Assembly: GCA_026260175.1 (NCBI GenBank)
Contig: JAKCWW010000545.1
Coordinates: forward strand, 19,686-83,685
Direction of reading: 5' to 3'
Source: Reticulitermes lucifugus
Taxonomy: Eukaryota; Arthropoda; Insecta; Blattodea; Rhinotermitidae
Length of the DNA stretch: 64,000 nucleotides
Shown here: positions 1-9,713 of the stretch, piece after piece
Numbering within the stretch: position 1 is the stretch's first letter
How the letters are laid out: each line of letters begins with the position of its first letter
Program-made: the position numbers and the translations under genes
Notes under the pieces: model-generated
Told to the model about the DNA's origin: nothing
What the model saw: the letters and a program-made list of their open reading frames with translations, nothing else
Database searches by the model: none

Positions 1-1419
1 CCCCATATCCTAAGCTGCCATCACTCCAACTAACTACTTCCATCCTACCTCGAAAAGTGCAATGTAATCGGTTATAAGGGGAAGTGACTGTTTTTCGGGA
101 CCGTGGTAGCCTTGATGACCCTGATTTTAACTTCATGCTACACATATCAAAATATATTGTTCCTAGGTAAGAATGTGTTTACAAAATAATTTGATAATCT
201 CAAAGTAGGTAAGCATTTGGCACATTAATGCGCAAATGAGGGAATGACATTAAAATAAATTGCGAGGAAATGTGGTATGAATTTGATTTGTGTGAATACA
301 ACAGATAATTTCTTAAAGAACTAAGTATTTTTTTAAGGTTTAGAGTAGCATCCTCTATCCTAAATAGCTCATTTACATAGTTTACTAAACACTGAGTCTA
401 TAAAAATTTCAGACAAAATGTTTCCCTGAAAAAGACGACCAATTTTAATGACTCTCTTCAATGGGTGCAGAAATTCCATTTACCTTCATGCAGTAACGAA
501 GGTAGAAAAAGACTGAAAGTGTACATCCAATATCTTATACCTCATTCCTGGAGTAGTGCTTAAACACAAGCAGTTACGGAAAAGTTTCCTTTACCTTTAC
601 CTTTAACTTTACGCTCCTTTTCGTGAAAAATGTTTTGATTAGAGAGATTTTGGAAGCCAAACAAGAATTTATAATTCCTCAACAATGTAATGTTTTGTGA
701 CATTAGTGATGAGTCAAAACTAATCGTGTTACTTAAAGTATTTTATGCTATTTCATACCTTGAAAAGGTACATCGTTTTGATCTTAACACGTTGGATTAT
801 TTAAAAGTTCTACTTGAATTTATTTTGTGTAATGAAGCTGTCTGTGTCATCCGAATATGTGTGACACACAGCTAGCTTTCCAAATCCACGAAACTGTAAA
901 TAAATTTCATATGATTCTTAACACACTTGTTCTTTCTTCTACTCATCCAATTGCTAAAGCCAAGAACTGTAAAATTCAGCTGGCGGACTGATCTTCCCTA
1001 GCCACAACACGTGTTCTACTGTTTTACAGGTAATAATATTTAGTAAGTACCACGTCGGATTAGAAAACAAGCTAAACTATCCCAAAAACACAACTTGCTA
1101 ATGGGTAGTATAAATTTTCTTCCCCGCTAGCCTTTTGATTTTTGGCCATACCACATCTGTCAGTGGAAATTCGAGTTAACACGTGTGAATAATTATATCA
1201 CCCAAAAACAAGTACAGCAAACCGTGATTTGTGTATTCCTTTGATATTGTCCAAACGTAGGGAATTCTTCAGGAAATAATCAGTAGTTTCGTGTTTAAGC
1301 GGAAGTATTTTTTACCCCACTGTTTCCCGATTTCCGAACGAGCATCGTTTATTGGAAGCTTCACATTCTTCGTCCATTTGTACATCTGGCAACAGAAACA
1401 TCCAGATGTAGATGAGTAC
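1..1419. other. No recognisable gene or element
   Basis: AT-rich sequence. The longest open frame here (690-875, plus) is 61 codons with a low-complexity hydrophobic composition and no recognisable domain, so I do not call it a gene. I see no convincing repeat, RNA gene or regulatory site. Confidence 0.5.
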
Positions 1420-1560
1420 GGAGCACTGGTGGAATAATATTAAGAGAGGAAAAGATAAGTTCTCAAAGAAAGGCCTGTCCCAGTGCCAAGTTTTCCAACA
1501 TAGGATCGATAATGGACCTCGGCGGTGAGGTGCCGACGATTAACCGCCTGAGCCATGGCA
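1420..1560 (-). repeat. tRNA-derived SINE, family 1 (degenerate copy)
   Basis: Read on the minus strand, this starts with a tRNA-like head (gccatggctcaggcggtta near 1560). It continues through the body shared with the copies at 15.7, 29.6 and 47.5 kb, including a match to the 'cactgggacaggtttttc' segment. The body ends near 1420 in sequence matching 'ccaccggtgctcc'. The B-box region is degraded and the 3' tail is missing, so the copy is old and 3'-incomplete. Confidence 0.75.
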
Positions 1561-2039
1561 GGGACTTTAATAGCCTGTGATGTACCTAGGTTGTGTACAA
1601 AGATTCTTTTCCTACCCAACATTAGACACACTCCGTCTCAGTTGTGAAAATAAATCTGTTAATGTGGTATAGGAAAATAATCTCTGTTTTTTCTGAGAAC
1701 GACAAAAAACACATACATGCACTTCGTTATTAGCTATTTCAATGATCCAGATTCCTGTATAACACATAGAGTCCATCATAAACTATCCTACAATGCCCTT
1801 TTCTTCTTGTCCCTAAACACAAAAGGATATGTACGGTATATAACACATGTGCATATAGTTATCGTACGATATTAACAAAGTTCTAAAATACCTGGTAAAG
1901 AAAATGCAGTTTTAGGTAGACAACACAATCGGCTGGTAAAGGAGGCGTAATTATCAGTTGTGCTTACTGAGATCAACACAGGCCGCATGGATACTTTGCA
2001 ATGTGAGAATCCTACTTTGGAAACAAAAGCACAGTACTC
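1561..2039. other. No recognisable gene or element
   Basis: AT-rich sequence between a degraded SINE and a candidate exon. No open frame of note and no repeat recognised. Confidence 0.4.
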
Positions 2040-2049
2040 TTGATTTCAG

Positions 2050-2237
2050 GTATGAACCTGCTGTTCAGCCCCAACCACCCTATAACACATAACGCTCCCC
2101 TTCAGAAAGCAATTCCAGTTCTCCCTTACAGGGGGCTTGTGAAATATTTGGTAGATGTCACCGACGGGGAAAGTTATTATTTAATCGAACACCAGCAGCA
2201 GCTGGAGCAGCAGCCATCTGTTCTGCATCCCTTATGA
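2050..2237 (+). CDS. Candidate last exon of an unidentified host gene
   Basis: The sequence shows a plausible 3' splice site (ttgatttcag, AG at 2048-2049). It is followed by a 62-codon open frame from ATG 2052 to TGA 2235-2237. The frame is unusually GC-balanced for the region and ends in a Gln-rich stretch (EHQQQLEQQP). An ATTAAA polyadenylation-type hexamer follows at 2284-2289. The peptide contains 'YRGLVKYLVDVTDGESYYL'. I do not recognise the family. No upstream exon is identifiable in the window. This could be a chance open frame, and no known repeat covers it. Function is unknown. Confidence 0.25.
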
Positions 2238-2921
2238 GGGGAGGGACCGAAATGATCAGCAGAAGTTACAGAATACACGTTTAATTAAAGTAATAATTGT
2301 TGCTTACGAATTTAGCTTAAACATTTATATAGAATGTATTTACCTCTTAACGTGTGTTGCATACCTACATCAGTCATAGCTACTTTCTGCGCCAGCAATT
2401 TACCTTTGTTCATGGGCACGATCAATGGGCTCATATTCTGTGCATGAGCAGAACAAGAAAGCATAGAGCTCTGTCTAACATGCTTTTATTTCATTCTTAC
2501 TGGATCCTACCAAAAACAGGGCTTATGAACTGACATTCCAAATACTTAACAAAGAGTCGAACTCTGTGTTAAATCATTTCTTAACAAAGGAATACGTCAT
2601 AAGTTCTTTCAGAAAAGAGCTGAAAATAACTGATGTAAGGAAACCCCCACTGGTTAGTGTGTTCAACCACAGAGTTGAAATTTTTTATTCAATAAAAGAA
2701 AAATCCTAATCAGCTGAATAACTACCACCTGCTGAAACACTACCCTGCACTATGGTTATTGTAAGTGAGATTTGAGATAACGCAATCTTGCAGAGTGTAA
2801 ATTTACAGAACCGAAGATTCGTTCATCTGTCTGACCTTCATATATCCTTCTTATCAATTTAATTTGCAAAATTTAATTAAAGTTTTAATTTTTTATATTA
2901 CTTTCACCGTGCATTTTCACT
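2238..2921. other. No recognisable gene or element
   Basis: AT-rich sequence downstream of the candidate exon. Apart from the ATTAAA hexamer at 2284-2289, nothing is recognised. Confidence 0.4.
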
Positions 2922-2990
2922 CACTATTCAGTTCACCAACAAATGCACAAACATAAACTACTTTTATAGTTTTGTTAGTATCGTTGTATA

Positions 2991-3029
2991 CCCCTACAAG
3001 TGTTTCGGTCCTTAGACCATCTTCAGGGG
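2991..3029 (-). ncRNA. Hammerhead ribozyme motif (Penelope type)
   Basis: Minus-strand reading: stem I CCCC/GGGG; core CTGAAGA; stem II GGTC/GACC closed by a four-base loop; GAAA; a very short stem III (ACA/TGT); then A before the GGGG strand. All core positions of the CUGANGA...GAAA consensus are present. Short stem III hammerheads are known from Penelope-like retroelements. Activity is inferred only. Confidence 0.7.
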
Positions 3030-3126
3030 GGTAATAGGCTACTACACTTCACATTGCATGTTAAAAGCGGCCCGAAGAGCACACTTGTCTCAGTAACATG
3101 CATCTGAAGTGTAGTAGCCTAATTAA

Positions 3127-3166
3127 CCCCCTGAAGATGGTCTACGGACCGAAACACGTTTAGGGG
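3127..3166 (+). ncRNA. Hammerhead ribozyme motif (Penelope type), opposite arm
   Basis: CCCC, CTGAAGA, stem II GGTC-TACG-GACC, GAAA, short stem III region, A, GGGG. This is the mirror partner of the motif at 2991-3029. Stem III here has a C/T mismatch, so it may be weaker than its partner. Confidence 0.65.
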
Positions 3167-3248
3167 AATACAACGATACTAATAAAACTGTAACAGTAGT
3201 TTATGTTTGTGCATTTGTTGGTGAACTGAATAGTAAAGTTTTAATGTT

Positions 3249-3262
3249 TTATCTAAGAAAGT
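3249..3262. repeat. Left target-site duplication of the RTE element
   Basis: TTATCTAAGAAAGT, repeated exactly at 6581-6594 after the element's 3' end. It defines the element boundaries. Confidence 0.9.
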
Positions 3263-3523
3263 CCATGATAAGTGGGTCCCTGTCACCACGGCATGGCGCG
3301 TCCTGAGGTTGCGGATGGAGGACGGCCTACGGATATGGAGGGTAGCTTCGAATAAATTGAATAAGAAGTCGCGGACAGCCGACAAGGGGTGGTCCTCCAG
3401 CTTGGGGGTTGGACGAGGTGCTAACAACTCCTCACCGTAAAAAATTACCATGTTACGAAACAGATCACAAAACCTCGGACCTGGACTGATTCTTTTGTAC
3501 AAGATAAGCAACGGACAAGGAAC

Positions 3524-4531
3524 ATGAGATTTGGGACTTGGAACGTGAGTAGCCTGTATAGGTCAAGGTCACTTATGACAGTGGCCAGGGCATTAGCGAG
3601 GTGTAAATTAGATTTAGTGGGTGTACAAGAGGTTAGGTGGGACAAAGGAGGCAAAACAAGAGCAGGGGATTATATTTTCTTCTATGGAAAAGGAAATGAA
3701 AGTCATCAATTGGGAACAGATTTCTTTGTACACCAGAGAATAGTATCAGCAATTAAGAGAGTAGAGTTTGTTAGTGATAGGAAGTCTTATATAGTGCTGA
3801 GAGGTAGCTGGTTTAACATCGTTTTTCTGAATGTGCATGCACCAACTGAGGCGAAAAGTGATGACGCAAAGGACAGTTTCTATGAGTAATTAGAACAGGT
3901 TTTCGATCACTTTCCTAAGTACCAAATAAAAATTCTGTTAGGAGATTTTAATGCAAAATTGGGGAGGGAGAATACTTTCAAACCGACGATCGGGAATGAG
4001 AGTTTACATGAGGGTAGTAATGATAATGGTGTTAGAGTTGTAAACTTTGCTAAATCAAAAAATCTAGTTGTTAAGAGAAAGATGTTCCCGCACCGAAATA
4101 TTCATAAATACACCTCGACCTCTCCTAGTGGGAAGACTCATAATCAGATCGATCATGTATTGATAGGAGATAGCATTCAAGTATACTCGATGTACGATCT
4201 TTCAGGGGAGCTGACTGATATTGATACTGATCACTATCTGTTGGTTGCAAATGTTAGGGAAAGACTGGCGGTAATTAAGCAAGCAGCACAGAAGTTTGAT
4301 GCAGAGAGATTTAATCTCAAGAAGCTAAGTGAACTAGAGGTTAGGAAACAGTATGTGATAAAGATCTCAAACAGGTTTGCAGCTTTGGAGAACTTAAATG
4401 TTAGTGAGGACATAAATAGGGCTTGGGAAAACATTAAGGAGAGTATCAAAATCTCAGCTAAAGACAGTATGGGGCTATACGAAAGGAAGCAGCATAAACC
4501 ATGGTTTGACGAAGATGTTCAAAATTTTTAG
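3524..4531 (+). pseudogene. RTE endonuclease domain (AP-endonuclease-like), interrupted
   Basis: Nicks target DNA for target-primed reverse transcription. Visible motifs include FGTWNV near the start, GVQEVRW (catalytic Glu), LGDFNAK (Asp/Asn pair), a QIDHVLI segment and DTDHYLL (terminal Asp-His). The frame is open from ATG 3524 apart from one in-frame TAA at 3887-3889. The same frame resumes directly after it and runs to a TAG at 4529-4531. Beyond that, similarity continues in shifted frames (coding-like 'NNVRREDSRHF' and 'KIKELETNIKNKNIRDLYRG') up to the RT segment. In intact relatives this is the N-terminal half of a single polypeptide. Confidence 0.88.
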
Positions 4532-4780
4532 ATCAAAGATAGCAGGCTAAAATGGAGTGGTTACAGAATCCAGTCGAAAGTAATGTAGATAATCTGAACA
4601 ATGTAAGACGTGAAGATAGTAGACATTTCAGCAACAAAAGAAGGAATATTTGAAAACTAAAATTAAAGAACTTGAAACAAACATTAAGAACAAAAATATC
4701 AGAGACTTATATAGGGGCATCAATGACTTTAAGAGGGGTTGTAGTAATGTACTAATGTAGTAAAGGATGAGAAGGGTGAT

Positions 4781-5593
4781 TTGGTTGCAGACCCCCACAG
4801 TATCTTGGCTAGGAGGAGGAATCATTTCTTTCAGCTATTGAATGTACAAGGGGTTAATGATGTTAGGCAGATTGAAATACATGCAGCAGAGCCACTAATG
4901 CCTGAGCCACGTGACTCTGAGTTCGTGATGGCTATTGAGAAGCTAAAAAGACTCAAATCACCAGGTATTTATCAAATTCCAGCAGAACTGATTAAAGCAG
5001 GAAGTAGGACAATTCATTCTGAGATCCATAAACTTATTAATTCTATTTGGAATAAAGAGGAATTGCCTGAGCAGTGGAAGGAGTCAATCATTGTACCTAT
5101 TTATATGAAGGGTGATATAACAGATTACAGTAATTATCGAGGAGTATCACTTTTGTCAACCACATACAAAATTCTATCCAACATCTTTCTGCCAAAGTTA
5201 ACTCCATATGCAGAGGAAATTATGTGGAGCATCAGTGTGGATTTAGAAGTAACAGGTCGACTAAAGGCCTACGTGCATCAAGCCTCTAAGGGCTCAAACC
5301 CATTGGGTATTCTGTTCTATTCTAACAGGTCGACTACTGATCATATACTCTGCATTCGTCAAATACTTGAGAAAGAATGGGAATACAATGAGGCAGTGCA
5401 TCAGCTATTTATAGACTTCAAGAAAGCCTACGATTCATTTAGGAGGAAGGTCTTGTATAATATTCTCATTGAGTTTGGTATCCCCATCGAACTAGTAAGG
5501 CTAGTAAAAATGTGTCTAAATGAAACCCATAGCAGAGTCTGGTTAGGCAAACATTTGTCTGACACATTTCCTATTAAGAATGGCTTGAAATAA
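4781..5593 (+). pseudogene. RTE reverse transcriptase domain, N-terminal part
   Basis: Copies element RNA into DNA. Visible RT blocks: 'LKSPGIYQIPAELIKAG', 'PIYMKGDITDYSNYRGVSLL' and motif A 'QLFIDFKKAYDS' with its catalytic Asp. The frame stops at 5591-5593, where relatives read [12 protein letters not shown]. The same frame then continues past the stop to motif C YADDV at 5705-5719, which holds the two catalytic aspartates. Residues from about codon 156 (LKAYVHQAS...) come from a small foreign insertion at 5264-5322. A nearby missing base restores the frame after it. Confidence 0.88.
5264..5322 (+). mobile_element. 59-bp truncated retroposon inserted in the RTE RT domain
   Basis: The 14-bp sequence taacaggtcgacta occurs at 5250-5263 and again at 5323-5336. 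The other RTE copy (about 21.94-21.96 kb) has it once. The 59 bases between are closely similar to the reverse complement of about 7880-7940, the 3' end of the repeat-rich retroposon in the 7.9-12.4 kb nest, including its 'tattctgttctattc' tail. This is a severely 5'-truncated insertion with its own TSD. Confidence 0.8.
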
Positions 5594-6078
5594 GAATATG
5601 CTTTATCGAAATTGCTTTTCATATTTGCTTCGGAATATACGATTAAGAGAGTTCAGGCAAACTTAGAGGGCTTGAAATTAAATGGTAGACATCCGCTTCT
5701 AGTTTATGCTGATGATGTTAATAAATTGAGCGGGAACGTACATGCTATGAAAAAAAAACAGATGCTTCAGTAGTCGCTAATAAGGAGATTGGCAAAGAAG
5801 TAGATGCAGTGAAAACTAAGTACATGGGCATGTCTCGCAATCAGAATACAGGACAAAGTCACAACATACAGATAGATAATAAATCCTTTGAAAGAGTGGA
5901 AGAGTTGAAATATTTGGAAAACAACCCTAACAAATCGAAATTCCATTCAGGAAGAAATTAAGAGCAGATTGAATTCGTGGAATGCTTGTTATTATTCGGT
6001 GCAGGAACTTCTGTCTTCCAGTTTACTATCCAAAATTACAGAGATTAAGATATACAGAACTATCATTTTGCCTGTTTT

Positions 6079-6300
6079 TTGTATGGGTGTGAGACTTGGT
6101 CTTTCGCACTGAGGGAGGAACATAGGCTGAGGATGTTCGAGAATAGGGTGCTGAGGAGAATATTTGGGCCTAAGAGGGACGAGGTAAGAGGGGAATGGAG
6201 AAGACTACATAACGAGGAACTTAATGATCTGTACTCATCACCAAATATTATTTGGGTGATTAAATCAAGAAGGATGATGTGGGCATGTAGCATGTATGGG
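6079..6300 (+). pseudogene. RTE C-terminal domain fragment
   Basis: The frame reads MYGCETWSFALREEHRLRMF, then ENRVLRRIFGPKRDEV and LYSSPNIIWVIKSRRMMW. This is the conserved C-terminal region downstream of the RT in this RTE group, of unknown biochemical role. It is in a different frame from the RT segment, so at least one shift separates them. Further degraded coding follows (RRWEDNI-like near 6370) before the 3' UTR at about 6480. Confidence 0.85.
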
Positions 6301-6580
6301 TGAGGGGATAGGTGCATACAGGATTTTTGTGGGGAGACTTGAGGGAAGGAGATCACTTGGAAGTCCCAGGCGTAGATGGGAGGATAATATTAAAATGGAT
6401 CTTCAAGATGTGGGATGGGGGGTTCATGGACTGGATTAATATGGTTCAGGATAGGGACAGGTGGCGGAGTCTTGTGAATCGGTAATGAACCTTCGGGCTC
6501 CATAAAACGCGGGGAATTTCTTGGCTAGCTGACGACCTGTTAGCTTCTCAAGAAGGACTCTGCTCCATGGAGTTAATTGG

Positions 6581-6594
6581 TTATCTAAGAAAGT
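6581..6594. repeat. Right target-site duplication of the RTE element
   Basis: TTATCTAAGAAAGT, identical to 3249-3262. Confidence 0.9.
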
Positions 6595-7040
6595 TCCGAA
6601 AAAGTAAAACACAATAAAATAAAAGTCTCATATTTTCCTTATTTCATAACAAACTGATAGGTTTATGGCAGTACCTTGTTAGCTCTAGTGCGCATGTGCG
6701 TTGCTCATGCATGTGCTTGTATTTTTGCCCCCAACAACTTTGGAACCAATAAATGAATTCTTATAAAATTTGTCCTCAACAAGTTGTATGAGGCTATCAC
6801 ACATCCCCCAGTCCCTGTCATGACGAAGAAATCATCGTCACCTTCCTCGACATAGCTATATCATTTTCCTTGGATGGTTTGCACGTTGCAGGTTGGTCAC
6901 ACCAGTCTTTGACATGATACCAGGTCTACGCCTTCTGCTACTGGCTGTATGGCAAACGGTTTTCAGCCACTTGGAACTACGGGGTTGGCCCAGATTACAG
7001 TGTTGTCACGTCACGGAAAGATAAAACACCTTACCTTTGA
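6595..7040. other. No recognisable gene or element
   Basis: AT-rich flank between the RTE element and a SINE. No coding signal recognised. Confidence 0.4.
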
Positions 7041-7044
7041 TGAT

Positions 7045-7335
7045 GTGGGCCGGGATAACGTAGTCGGTATAGCGACTCGCTACAAGCTGGACGGTCTGGG
7101 GACCGAATCCCGGTGGGGGCCAGATTTGCAGCACCCGTCCAGACAGGCCCTGGGGCCTACCCAGCCTCCTGTACAATGGGTACCGGGTCTCTTTCCAGGG
7201 GGTTTAGCGGCCGGGGCGTGGCGTTAACCACCCACCCCATCTAGCGCCGAGGTTAAAGAAAGAGTAGAGCTATACCTCTACTCCCCTTCTGGGCCTTCAT
7301 GGTCTGCTCTAGGGTGAACTTTACCTTTACCTGAA
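7045..7335 (+). repeat. tRNA-derived SINE, family 3
   Basis: The tRNA-like head ('cgtagtcggtatagcgactc') has a near-consensus A box. It is followed by a B-box-like 'gaccgaatccc' and a conserved body ('cccagcctcctgtacaatgg', 'aagcggccggggcg'-type block, 'gagctatacctctac'). At least nine other copies lie in the window on both strands. This is one of the best preserved, and its chance open frame has no coding meaning. Confidence 0.85.
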
Positions 7336-7780
7336 CTTTACCTTTGATGATATATACTTGTAAATACATTTTCATACCAGTCAGAATCGGAATGACCACA
7401 TACTACAACGCGGGAGGTGCTCCTATTTATAACGAATGTAAACAGACTGCGCAGCCATATGTTGTGGGTTTTTGCAATCTTCTTATTCAGACGCGAAGGT
7501 AGGATTCGACCGTTTTCTCCCTATCCAGACAAGTTCTCCGTTAATAACAATTCACCCATCTCGTCCGACAGTAAAATAAGTACTTTAAGATATACTTAAA
7601 ATGCGTCTTAAAAGAAACGGAAGGCGAAGGCGAAGACTGAATTAATCTGTCATAGGGATCGGGGTTAACACCGGCTTATCACATTGGTAGTCCCTTCTAT
7701 TGTAGCTACTTTTATTAACCATATTTACCTTACTTTTACTTGATTTAATCACATATCTTTTACCTTTTGAAAAAACTACT
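7336..7780. other. Mostly unassigned; may include the 3' remnant of a minus-strand LINE
   Basis: No clear coding or repeat signal up to about 7700. The last part probably continues the 3' UTR of the minus-strand LINE whose coding end is at 7781-7864. Confidence 0.3.
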
Positions 7781-7864
7781 TACAGTAATTTACTAATATC
7801 TACCTTATTAGTCCAGCTTAACGTTTTCCTATAGCCTATGTCTTCTTCATGTCTAACCATTTTT
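7781..7864 (-). pseudogene. LINE C-terminus, left half (split by a nested insertion)
   Basis: On the minus strand this reads KWLDMK, then after a one-base slip DIGYRKTLSWTNKVDISKLL and a stop. This is the end of a non-LTR RT protein whose preceding part (ending ANAILNPE) lies at 12384-12795. The two halves join across the duplicated 'cctgagt' at the ends of the 7875-12383 insertion. Known relatives read 'KWLSMNKEVAYRKMLRCTNK' here. Confidence 0.65.
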
Positions 7865-7877
7865 ACTCAGGAATTAG
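7865..7877. repeat. Left copy of an imperfect TSD (outer nested element)
   Basis: actcaggaattag here and actcaggattcag at 12384-12396, 11 of 13 identical. It flanks the 7875-12383 element. The inner edge overlaps the start of the TATTC-type tail, so the exact length is 10-13 bp. Confidence 0.65.
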
Positions 7878-8099
7878 AATAGAATAGAATACCCAGTAGG
7901 TTCGAGACTATAGAGGCCCGGTGCACGTAGGCCTTTTTAACAGGCCCTTTGTGCCCCCTAAAATGCAGATGCTTTCTTAGAGTGTTGTGGCCCAGCATAA
8001 GGCCACAAACCCTCTAAGTTATACATAGCAGAAAACTATATCAAGTACAGGTTCCGGCCCAATAAACACATTGGACGAGTCCCGCCTTGCTAAATAACT

Positions 8100-8745
8100 T
8101 TCGGTTCCCCTTATGGAGCCCCTCTAAAAAAATTTTCCTTTTCCAGAGCCTTCTATTACACGTCTCTTGAGGTCCTCAGTAAGGGAGCCCTCCCTCCAGG
8201 TTCCCCTCACGGAGCCTCTGTAAAGAGAGAGATGCTCCCCTTCCAAAGAGTCAGAGTCCTCAGTAAATATACCCCCCTCCAATTTCCCTCAACGAGGCCC
8301 CCATGGACAGAGATACCCGCCACCAGAGCCTTCCTTTACATATGCTTATGTCCCGAGTAAAAGAGCCCCCCCTCCACGTTCCCCTCTCAGAGCCCCATGC
8401 AGAAAAACTCTCCGTTTCCAGAGCCTTATTTTACCTGTCTTTCAAAGTCCCCGGTGAAGAAGACTCCCCTCCAAGTTCCTCCAACGGGGCCCCCATGGAG
8501 AGAGATGCCCTCCACTAGAGCCTTCTTTTACATATCTTTCAAAGTTCCCAGTAAAGGAGCCCCCTCCACGTTCCCCTCTCAGAGCACCACGCAGAAAGAC
8601 TCTCCGTTTCCAGAGTCTTCTTTTACCTGTCTCTCAAAGTCCCCGGTGAAGAAGTCCCCACTCCAAGTTCCCCCAATGGGGCCCCTATGGAAAGAGATGC
8701 TCGTGACCAGAGCCTTCTTTTACATATCCTTCCAAGTCCCCAGTA
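8100..8745 (-). repeat. Tandem array of about 96-bp repeats, left block
   Basis: Alternating related subunits containing 'gagccttcttttacatatct' and 'cctgtctctcaaagtccc' on the plus strand, about 96 bp each. Alternate subunits are more alike, giving a higher-order unit of about 192 bp. The array resumes without loss at 11510 after the nested LINE. Confidence 0.8.
8734..8745. repeat. Left TSD of the plus-strand nested LINE
   Basis: AAGTCCCCAGTA, identical to 11498-11509. Removing everything between them restores a normal unit of the 96-bp array. Confidence 0.85.
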
Positions 8746-9001
8746 CCCCTCCAAAATCCAAACCCTGGCGTACCCTTCGCGGAGGGTGGTAACGTCTGTA
8801 GGCGCCTAAAAGGGGCTATGGTTTACCCACCCAAGGTGTGAGGCGTCGTGCCGAGGGCTGCATGGCACTGGGATGGTAAAATAGCAGTGCAGTTACGATC
8901 CCCTCGGGGCAAAAGGCAGCACCCAGTTATATTTATGCCTTCCACTCGTAAGGGGCTCTGCGGGTGGTGACTGTTATTTTCCCAGTAATTGTGGGAATAA
9001 A

Positions 9002-9600
9002 ATGGACACAGTAATTAATGAACTTGATCAAGGAGCGGCTGTGGCTGCAGACTTGATACAAGGACTCCTTAGTGGAAGCTGTAGATTTTGAGCCTTCCGC
9101 TGTTTCTTCTGATGGGGACAGACTGGCTGCAGGTGTCTCTACGACTAGACTGCAGACCAAGCGACTCTCGGGAGCGTAGTGGAAGAAGCTCATTAAAGGT
9201 TCTGAGCCTTTCGCTGTTCCTTCTGATGAGGATGGATTGGCTGCAGGTGTCTCAACGACTAGACTGCAGACCAAGCCACTCTTGGGAGAGAAGCAGAAGA
9301 AGCTCATTAGGTTCTGAGCCTTTCGCTGTTCCTTCTGATGAGAACAGATTGGCTGCAGGTGTCTCAATGACTAGACTGCAGACCAAGCGACTCTTGGGAG
9401 CGAAGCGGAAGAAGCTCATTAGGCTCTAAGCCTTTCACTGTTCCTTCTGATGAGATCAGATATGCTGCAGGTGTCTTTACGACTAGACTGCAGACCAAGC
9501 GACACTTGGGAATGCAGTGGAAGAAGATCATTAAAGTTAAGAAAATGTAGCAGGGAACCTGGACAGTTGTAAAACCTACAGGCAAGATTCCTTCATCTCA
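9002..9600 (+). pseudogene. ORF1-like fragment with four tandem 38-codon repeats
   Basis: ATG 9002 begins MDTVINELDQGAAVAADLI. Four repeats follow, starting at about 9090, 9204, 9316 and 9428, each reading like 'EPFAVPSDEDRLAAGVSTTR' and then LQTKRLLGAERKKLI. The segment ends in GTWTVVKPTGKIPSSQ, which recalls the ORF1 proteins of some insect LINEs. Spacings of 114, 112 and 112 mean the repeats do not stay in one frame, and stops are present, so it is not translatable as a whole. ORF1 proteins bind element RNA. Here it is a remnant joined directly to the ORF2 end. Confidence 0.6.
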
Positions 9601-9604
9601 AGAT

Positions 9605-9713
9605 ATGGGCCTTTTTGATGGAGATCCGACCTGCAGATTTTGCGGGTCGGAGACTGAAACTACGCACCATATTATTTGTCGTTGCGAGGCGCTGGCTTGT
9701 CAACGTTATACTA
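9605..9713 (+). pseudogene. ORF2 C-terminal Cys/His motif (RNase H end), copy 1
   Basis: Reads MGLFDGDPTCRFCGSETETT, then HHIICRCEALACQRYTK. The CxxC...HxxxC arrangement is typical of the tail of RNase H-bearing insect LINE ORF2 proteins. The reading continues into 10971 (ttctttgggaaaatg) once the mariner is removed. The front of the RNase H domain is absent in this copy. Confidence 0.75.

Larger units (their letters stand above)
2922..3234. repeat. Penelope-like foldback: two opposed terminal repeats
   Basis: A long inverted repeat. The left arm (about 2922-3067) and right arm (about 3090-3234) match across most of about 140 bp, around a short spacer. Each arm contains a complete hammerhead-type motif pointing outward from the centre (minus strand at 2991-3029, plus strand at 3127-3166). 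Penelope-like elements carry pseudo-LTRs with hammerhead motifs and often keep inverted terminal pieces. This looks like two such pieces head to head with the coding part lost. A full RTE insertion begins 15 bases beyond the right arm's target flank. Confidence 0.7.
3263..6580 (+). mobile_element. End-to-end RTE-clade non-LTR retrotransposon, inactive
   Basis: An insertion of 3318 bp between perfect 14-bp duplications. Its order is a short 5' UTR, one long reading frame (endonuclease, reverse transcriptase, C-terminal domain) and a short 3' UTR ending near 'ggagttaattgg'. The length fits the RTE clade (about 3.2-3.3 kb). The 5' UTR starts at 'ccatgataagtggg'. The same 5' segment recurs at 41036-41261, and the 3' end recurs at 23.1, 40.9, 47.1 and 51.4 kb, so the family is abundant here. 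The reading frame is interrupted by in-frame stops and shifts (see the parts), and a 73-bp net insertion sits in the RT region. The copy is therefore not autonomous. Confidence 0.92.

Noticed and set aside
3179-3511. 110-codon minus-strand open frame
   Set aside because: Antisense of the Penelope-type arm and the RTE 5' UTR; both are repeats, and the same peptide recurs at 41013-41240 for the same reason.
8397-8792. 131-codon plus-strand open frame with repeated peptide
   Set aside because: It is the 96-bp repeat array read on the strand opposite to the element's orientation, and it runs into the inserted LINE.
8933-9585. Minus-strand open frames of 144 and 73 codons
   Set aside because: Antisense of the LINE ORF1 repeats.
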